A stretch of 64,000 nucleotides of DNA, taken from positions 864,662 through 928,661 of the forward strand of contig NZ_JAMCCO010000001.1 of NCBI RefSeq assembly GCF_023371205.1. Direction: 5' to 3'. The notes below the pieces were generated by a model. The model was not told where the DNA came from, did not search any database, and worked only from the letters and a program-made list of their open reading frames with translations. The position numbers and the translations under genes were made by a program. The DNA is from Parvivirga hydrogeniphila (GTDB lineage Bacteria; Actinomycetota; Coriobacteriia; Anaerosomatales; Anaerosomataceae). Each line of letters starts with the position of its first letter. Within the stretch, counting starts at the first letter, position 1. Below, piece by piece: positions 60,334 to 64,000 of the stretch.

Positions 60334-61328
60334 AAGACGCTGGTCTGGTCGCAAACAGGGCGCCTACCGCGGGTACGGTGCGCAGCCGACGAACGGGACT
60401 GGTCCTGGCGGTCGCAGCGGCTGCGTTCTGGGCGACTGGCGGGCTTGCGGCGAAGTGGCTGTTCTCGCCGCTCGATGCTCAGACGGGCCGATGGATCCTC
60501 CCGCCGCTCGGCGTCACGATCGACCCCATCGTCCTTTCTGCGGCGCGAGCCGTCGTGGCGGGCGCGCTGCTCTGGCTCGGGCTGGTCGTCCGGGCGCCGG
60601 AGCACCTGCGCATACGGAGGCGCGACCTGCCGTTCCTCGGAGCATTCGGTGTCGTTGGTCTGGCGCTCGTTCACTTCAGCTACTTCAAGACGATCTCGCT
60701 CACCAACGTCGCCACGGCGATCCTGCTGGAGTACATGGCGCCGGTGATCGTGCTCGTCGCGTCGTATGCGGTGTTCAAGACCCGCGCGGGGTGGCGGCTT
60801 CCGTTCGCGGTGGCTTTGAGCGTTGCAGGATGCGCCCTCGTCGCTGGCGCTGCGGCAGGCGAGCTCGCGGTGTCTGCGGAGGGTCTCGCCTGGGGGCTCG
60901 CATCGGCGGCGTTTTTCGCCTCGTACACCGTCATGGGCAGGTGGGCGGCGGAACGGTACACGCCGTGGACCTTGCTCGCGTACGGCCTCGCCGCAGCCTC
61001 GGCGTTCTGGCTCGTCGTCCTCAAGGGCCCAGGCCCCATCGTCGCCGCGCTCGCCGAGCCACGCACGCTCCTGGCCGTGACGTACATCGCCGTGGCGAGC
61101 ACGATCGTGCCCTTCGGCTCCTTCTTGGCTGCGCTTCGGCTGCTCCCGGCCGCCGAAGCGTCCGTTGTCTCGACGCTGGAGCCGGTCATGGCCGCTGCGG
61201 GAGCATGGATCCTGCTCCGTGAGCGCCTCTCCGCGTGGCAGATCGTCGGCGGCGTCCTCGTGCTCGCAGGCATCGCCATCGCGCAAACGCAGCAGCGGCA
61301 AGAGCAGGAGATCCCTCCCGCGACATGA
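60330..61328 (+). CDS. EamA/DMT-family transporter
   Basis: 332 residues with ten membrane segments in two EamA halves (GLVLAVAAAAFWATGGLAAK; ISLTNVATAILLEYMAPVIV; LAWGLASAAFFASYTVMGRW; AASTIVPFGSFLAALRLLPA; EASVVSTLEPVMAAAGAWIL). Substrate unknown; related proteins export amino acids or metabolites. It overlaps the CDF stop by 4 bases (GTGA). Confidence 0.88.
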   Translation: MKDAGLVANRAPTAGTVRSRRTGLVLAVAAAAFWATGGLAAKWLFSPLDAQTGRWILPPLGVTIDPIVLSAARAVVAGALLWLGLVVRAPEHLRIRRRDLPFLGAFGVVGLALVHFSYFKTISLTNVATAILLEYMAPVIVLVASYAVFKTRAGWRLPFAVALSVAGCALVAGAAAGELAVSAEGLAWGLASAAFFASYTVMGRWAAERYTPWTLLAYGLAAASAFWLVVLKGPGPIVAALAEPRTLLAVTYIAVASTIVPFGSFLAALRLLPAAEASVVSTLEPVMAAAGAWILLRERLSAWQIVGGVLVLAGIAIAQTQQRQEQEIPPAT

Positions 61329-61343
61329 TAGCGGCTCGCGCGG

Positions 61344-61352
61344 TGGTATACT
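61344..61352 (+). promoter_or_regulatory. Extended -10 promoter of rpoN
   Basis: TGGTATACT (extended -10, TATACT at 61347-61352), 35 bases before the rpoN ATG. No clear -35. Confidence 0.5.
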
Positions 61353-61386
61353 ATTTGCTAAGGCCGCCGCTTCCGTCGGGACAGCC

Positions 61387-62814
61387 ATGGCTCTCGAACA
61401 ACGGCTCGAACTCAAACACACCGTCTCGATATCGCCCGAGGCGTACCAGGGCCTCGCGATCCTTGCTATGCCCGCTGTCGAGCTGAACATGCTCGTCGAT
61501 GCCGAGCTCGAACGGAACCCCGTCCTGGAACCAGAGGAGATCGAGACCGACCCGGCAGAGGGCGAAACCGATCGCGAAGGGCGGGACGAAGAGGAGCGCG
61601 CCTGGGACGAGTGGGTCGCTGAGTACGAGGAGCTGCAACGGCTCGACGGGGCGTCGGAACGGGACCCCGACAGGTTCGCAGAGGTGCATGACGAGCCGGT
61701 AGCCGCCTCGACGACGCTCGAAGATCACCTGCTGGAGCAAATCGCGCTATCGGCCGTTGACGACGATGTCGCGCGAGCGGCCAAGGTCGTGGCCGGCCTT
61801 CTCGGCGAGGACGGCTTCTTCACCGGCGCCCTCGACGAGGTCCGCCGGTTGACAGGTGTCGACCTCCGTACCGCGAACGCCGGTCTTGCGCTCGTTCAGA
61901 GCCTCGACCCGCCTGGCATCGGCGCGCGCAGCCTCAAGGAAGCGCTGATGACGCAGGCAGAATCGCTGGGCGTCCGTTCGCCGCTGCTGGACGCGATCAT
62001 CGAGCGGCACATGGAGGACGTGGCAGCCGGGCGTATCAGACGCATCGCGCGCGCCGAGAACGTTTCGGAAGAAGACGTGCTCGACGCGATCGAGGTCTTG
62101 CGAAGCCTCAATCCGCGTCCTGCCGCGGCGTTCGGATGGACGGCCGACGTGTCGTACGTGGCGCCGGACGTCATCGTGCGGGAGTTCGACGGCGAGTGGG
62201 TGGTGTTCCCCGACTTCGAGGTGCTGCCCATGCTCCGCGTGTCGCCGCGCTACCGGGCCATGCTCGTCAGCGGTGACGGCGTGGACGAAGAGGCTCGGCG
62301 GTACCTGAGGGAGCACGTGAAGAAGGCCGAGACGTTCATCCGGAACCTCGACAGGCGCAGGGACACGGTGGTCCGCATCGCGAAAGTCATCGTTGAGACG
62401 CAGCGGGAGTTCTTCGAGACGGGCAGAGCTCCGCTCAAGCCGCTTCGGCTCGAAGACGTCGCCATCGAGCTTGGGGTCCACCTGAGCACTGTGAGCCGCG
62501 GTGTCACCGGCAAGTACATGGCCACTCCGTACGGCATGTTCGAACTGAAGCACTTCTTTTCGGGCGGCTATCGGACGCGGACCGGTTTCGATGTCGCTTC
62601 GACGAGCGTGAAGCAGCGGATCCGTGAGCTCGTGCGAGCGGAGAACGCCGACGATCCGCTCTCGGACCAGCGCATCGCCGACCTCCTTGCTGACGAGGGG
62701 GTTCCGGTGGCTCGACGGACGATCGCGAAGTATCGCGAGGAGCTCGGGATCCCGCCCTCGTGGATGCGCAAGCGGCGAGCGGACGGCGCTCGGACGCGGG
62801 GTGCTCTGCGATGA
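61387..62814 (+). CDS. rpoN: RNA polymerase sigma-54 factor
   Basis: 475 residues. Region I (MALEQRLELKHTVSISPEAY), an acidic region II (about 45-95), the core-binding region III, and region IV with the helix-turn-helix (LRLEDVAIELGVHLSTVSRG) and the RpoN box ARRTIAKYREELGI. All three parts are intact. It directs polymerase to -24/-12 promoters that need an ATPase activator. It is uncommon in most Actinobacteria. The ATG follows a weak ribosome site. It ends in a 4-base overlap with a sensor kinase gene, which suggests the two act together. Confidence 0.94.
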   Translation: MALEQRLELKHTVSISPEAYQGLAILAMPAVELNMLVDAELERNPVLEPEEIETDPAEGETDREGRDEEERAWDEWVAEYEELQRLDGASERDPDRFAEVHDEPVAASTTLEDHLLEQIALSAVDDDVARAAKVVAGLLGEDGFFTGALDEVRRLTGVDLRTANAGLALVQSLDPPGIGARSLKEALMTQAESLGVRSPLLDAIIERHMEDVAAGRIRRIARAENVSEEDVLDAIEVLRSLNPRPAAAFGWTADVSYVAPDVIVREFDGEWVVFPDFEVLPMLRVSPRYRAMLVSGDGVDEEARRYLREHVKKAETFIRNLDRRRDTVVRIAKVIVETQREFFETGRAPLKPLRLEDVAIELGVHLSTVSRGVTGKYMATPYGMFELKHFFSGGYRTRTGFDVASTSVKQRIRELVRAENADDPLSDQRIADLLADEGVPVARRTIAKYREELGIPPSWMRKRRADGARTRGALR

Positions 62815-64000
62815 GCGCTCAAGGAACGGCGCGGTCAGGCTCGGCGTACCGTGATGCCGTATCGATCGCCGCGCTGCTCGCCACCATCACGGGGCTCCAC
62901 CTGGTCACAGACCCGTCCGGGCAGTGGGCGTCGATGCACCTGTTGTACCGCCGCCTCTTCTACGTCCCGATCCTCTATGCCGGGTTCGTGTTCGGTCGGC
63001 GCGGAGGTGCGGTCACCGGACTGGCCGCCGCCGTCCTGTACGGCTTCCATGCACAGCTCTCGATGGGAGGCCTTCTCGGGCCCGGCCTGGACAACCTGTA
63101 CGAGACCGTCAGCTTCGTGGTGCTCGGAAGCCTGTTCGGCTGGATGCGGGACCTCGCAGACATGCGGACCGCGGACCTTCGCATCGTGAGCTCGCAGCTC
63201 CAGCGCGCGTACCACAAGCTCGAAGAGCGTGCGCTCCAGCTGTCGAGCGTCCAGGAGTACACGCAAGCCATCCTGCGCTCCGTCACGGCCGGCGTCATGA
63301 CGCTCGGCCCTGATGGTTCGATCGTCACGGCGAACCCGGCTGCGGAACGGCTCCTCGGTCAGCGGGAGCCCGACCTGGTCCCGCGGCGCATCCAGGCAGT
63401 CCTCGCGGACGACGGCGGGTTGGATGCGGACGTGTCGAAGGTGCTCGCAGGGAGAGCGCCACGCATCGTCAGAGAGACGAAGATCGTCACCAGGAACGGC
63501 AAGGCCGTGCACGTGCAGGTGTCGATATCGCGCATGCGGGACGCAGAGGGCAGAATCCTCGGTGCCGTCGTCGCCCTTGAGGACATGAGCGAGGTCAAGG
63601 CGCTGACCGACCAGCTCATCCGCTCCGACCGGCTCGCAGCGATGGGCGAGCTGACGGCCGGCGTCGCCCACGAGGTGCGCAATCCGCTCGGAATCATCCG
63701 TGCGTCGGTGCAGCTGATCGAGGAGAGCAACGGCGATCCGGAGCGCATCGCTGAGGCGACGTCCGTGGTAAAGCAGGAGATCGACCGGCTGGATCGCGTC
63801 ATCAAAGCGCTGCTGGACTTCGGCAGGCCGAGCGCGCCAGCGTTCAGGGCCGTGAAGGTCGCCGACGTGATCGACGACGTCGTCCTTTTCACGAGGAGGT
63901 TCGCACGAGAGGCGCACGTCTCGATCTCGTACGATATCCCGCCGGACATCCCGTACGTGCGCGCTGACCCCGACCAGATGAAGCAGGTGTTCGTCAACCT
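62811..64000 (+). CDS. NtrB/AtoS-like sensor histidine kinase, 3' end missing
   Basis: About 396 residues seen, running off the right edge. Residues about 15-110 have several membrane segments (YVPILYAGFVFGRRGGAVTG). A PAS domain follows (about 148-258; VTAGVMTLGPDGSIVTANPA). The dimerisation helix with the phospho-His is AMGELTAGVAHEVRNPLGII (His about 285). The N-box begins at DPDQMKQVFVNL. The architecture and overlap with rpoN fit a kinase that drives a sigma-54 activator, which is expected just beyond the window. Confidence 0.9.
   Translation, partial: MSAQGTARSGSAYRDAVSIAALLATITGLHLVTDPSGQWASMHLLYRRLFYVPILYAGFVFGRRGGAVTGLAAAVLYGFHAQLSMGGLLGPGLDNLYETVSFVVLGSLFGWMRDLADMRTADLRIVSSQLQRAYHKLEERALQLSSVQEYTQAILRSVTAGVMTLGPDGSIVTANPAAERLLGQREPDLVPRRIQAVLADDGGLDADVSKVLAGRAPRIVRETKIVTRNGKAVHVQVSISRMRDAEGRILGAVVALEDMSEVKALTDQLIRSDRLAAMGELTAGVAHEVRNPLGIIRASVQLIEESNGDPERIAEATSVVKQEIDRLDRVIKALLDFGRPSAPAFRAVKVADVIDDVVLFTRRFAREAHVSISYDIPPDIPYVRADPDQMKQVFVN

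Overview
High-GC genomic window that looks chromosomal and bacterial. Gene content and order fit a deep-branching actinobacterium, most like Coriobacteriia/Anaerosomatales-type lineages. The evidence is whiA with rapZ and yvcK, a polA/rpsA/coaE/uvrB/uvrA/uvrC neighbourhood, a GlnR-like orphan regulator beside glnA, and many GTG starts with GTGA or ATGA overlaps. A sigma-54 gene is unusual for most Actinobacteria but fits an anaerobic deep-branching group. The placement is inferred from gene content only.

Layout. (1) 1-6.0 kb is nitrogen assimilation: the tail of an HdrC-like Fe-S protein, a three-polypeptide glutamate synthase, glutamine synthetase and a GlnR-like regulator. (2) 6.0-9.3 kb holds a methyltransferase divergent from polA. 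(3) 9.3-18.1 kb is an accessory island between polA and rpsA. It starts with toxin-antitoxin debris (a frameshifted higA, a second higA scrap, vapB, and a vapC cut off by the array). It continues with a 43-repeat CRISPR array, a convergent cas9-cas1-cas2 operon (type II-C) and a tracrRNA gene I located just upstream of cas9 on the same strand. (4) 18.1-23 kb holds rpsA, coaE, a lytic transglycosylase and uvrB. (5) 23-31 kb is mixed: an anchored orphan protein, MFS/DUF190/FluC, an ABC1 kinase, larE, acs and a decayed amtB-glnK pair. (6) 31-43.9 kb is core: uvrA, uvrC, a small membrane protein, rapZ-yvcK-whiA and gap-pgk-tpiA-gpmI-secG. (7) 44.1-50.0 kb is a five-gene oligopeptide ABC transporter. 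(8) 50.0-58.0 kb holds tRNA-Leu(GAG), a SpoIIE-type phosphatase, an odd pair of radical-SAM-like proteins, an aminotransferase, a cNMP-binding protein, a PHP phosphoesterase and a membrane-anchored ferrochelatase-like protein. (9) 58.0-64.0 kb holds a probable CstR-type regulon (thioredoxin, zinc ribbon, DUF302-like, regulator, CDF transporter), a DMT transporter, rpoN and a truncated histidine kinase.

Most interesting points. The CRISPR locus looks complete and self-contained. Each repeat carries an extended -10 element, as in Neisseria type II-C arrays. The tracrRNA has a near-consensus promoter, an anti-repeat pairing at 16 of 18 positions and a UUCG-capped terminator. A second regulatory find is a pair of ATACCC-N4/5-GGGTAT palindromes, one over the trxA promoter and one over the promoter of a CsoR/CstR-family repressor lacking the copper-ligand His, which suggests persulfide sensing. 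No insertion sequence, transposase or rRNA gene was seen.
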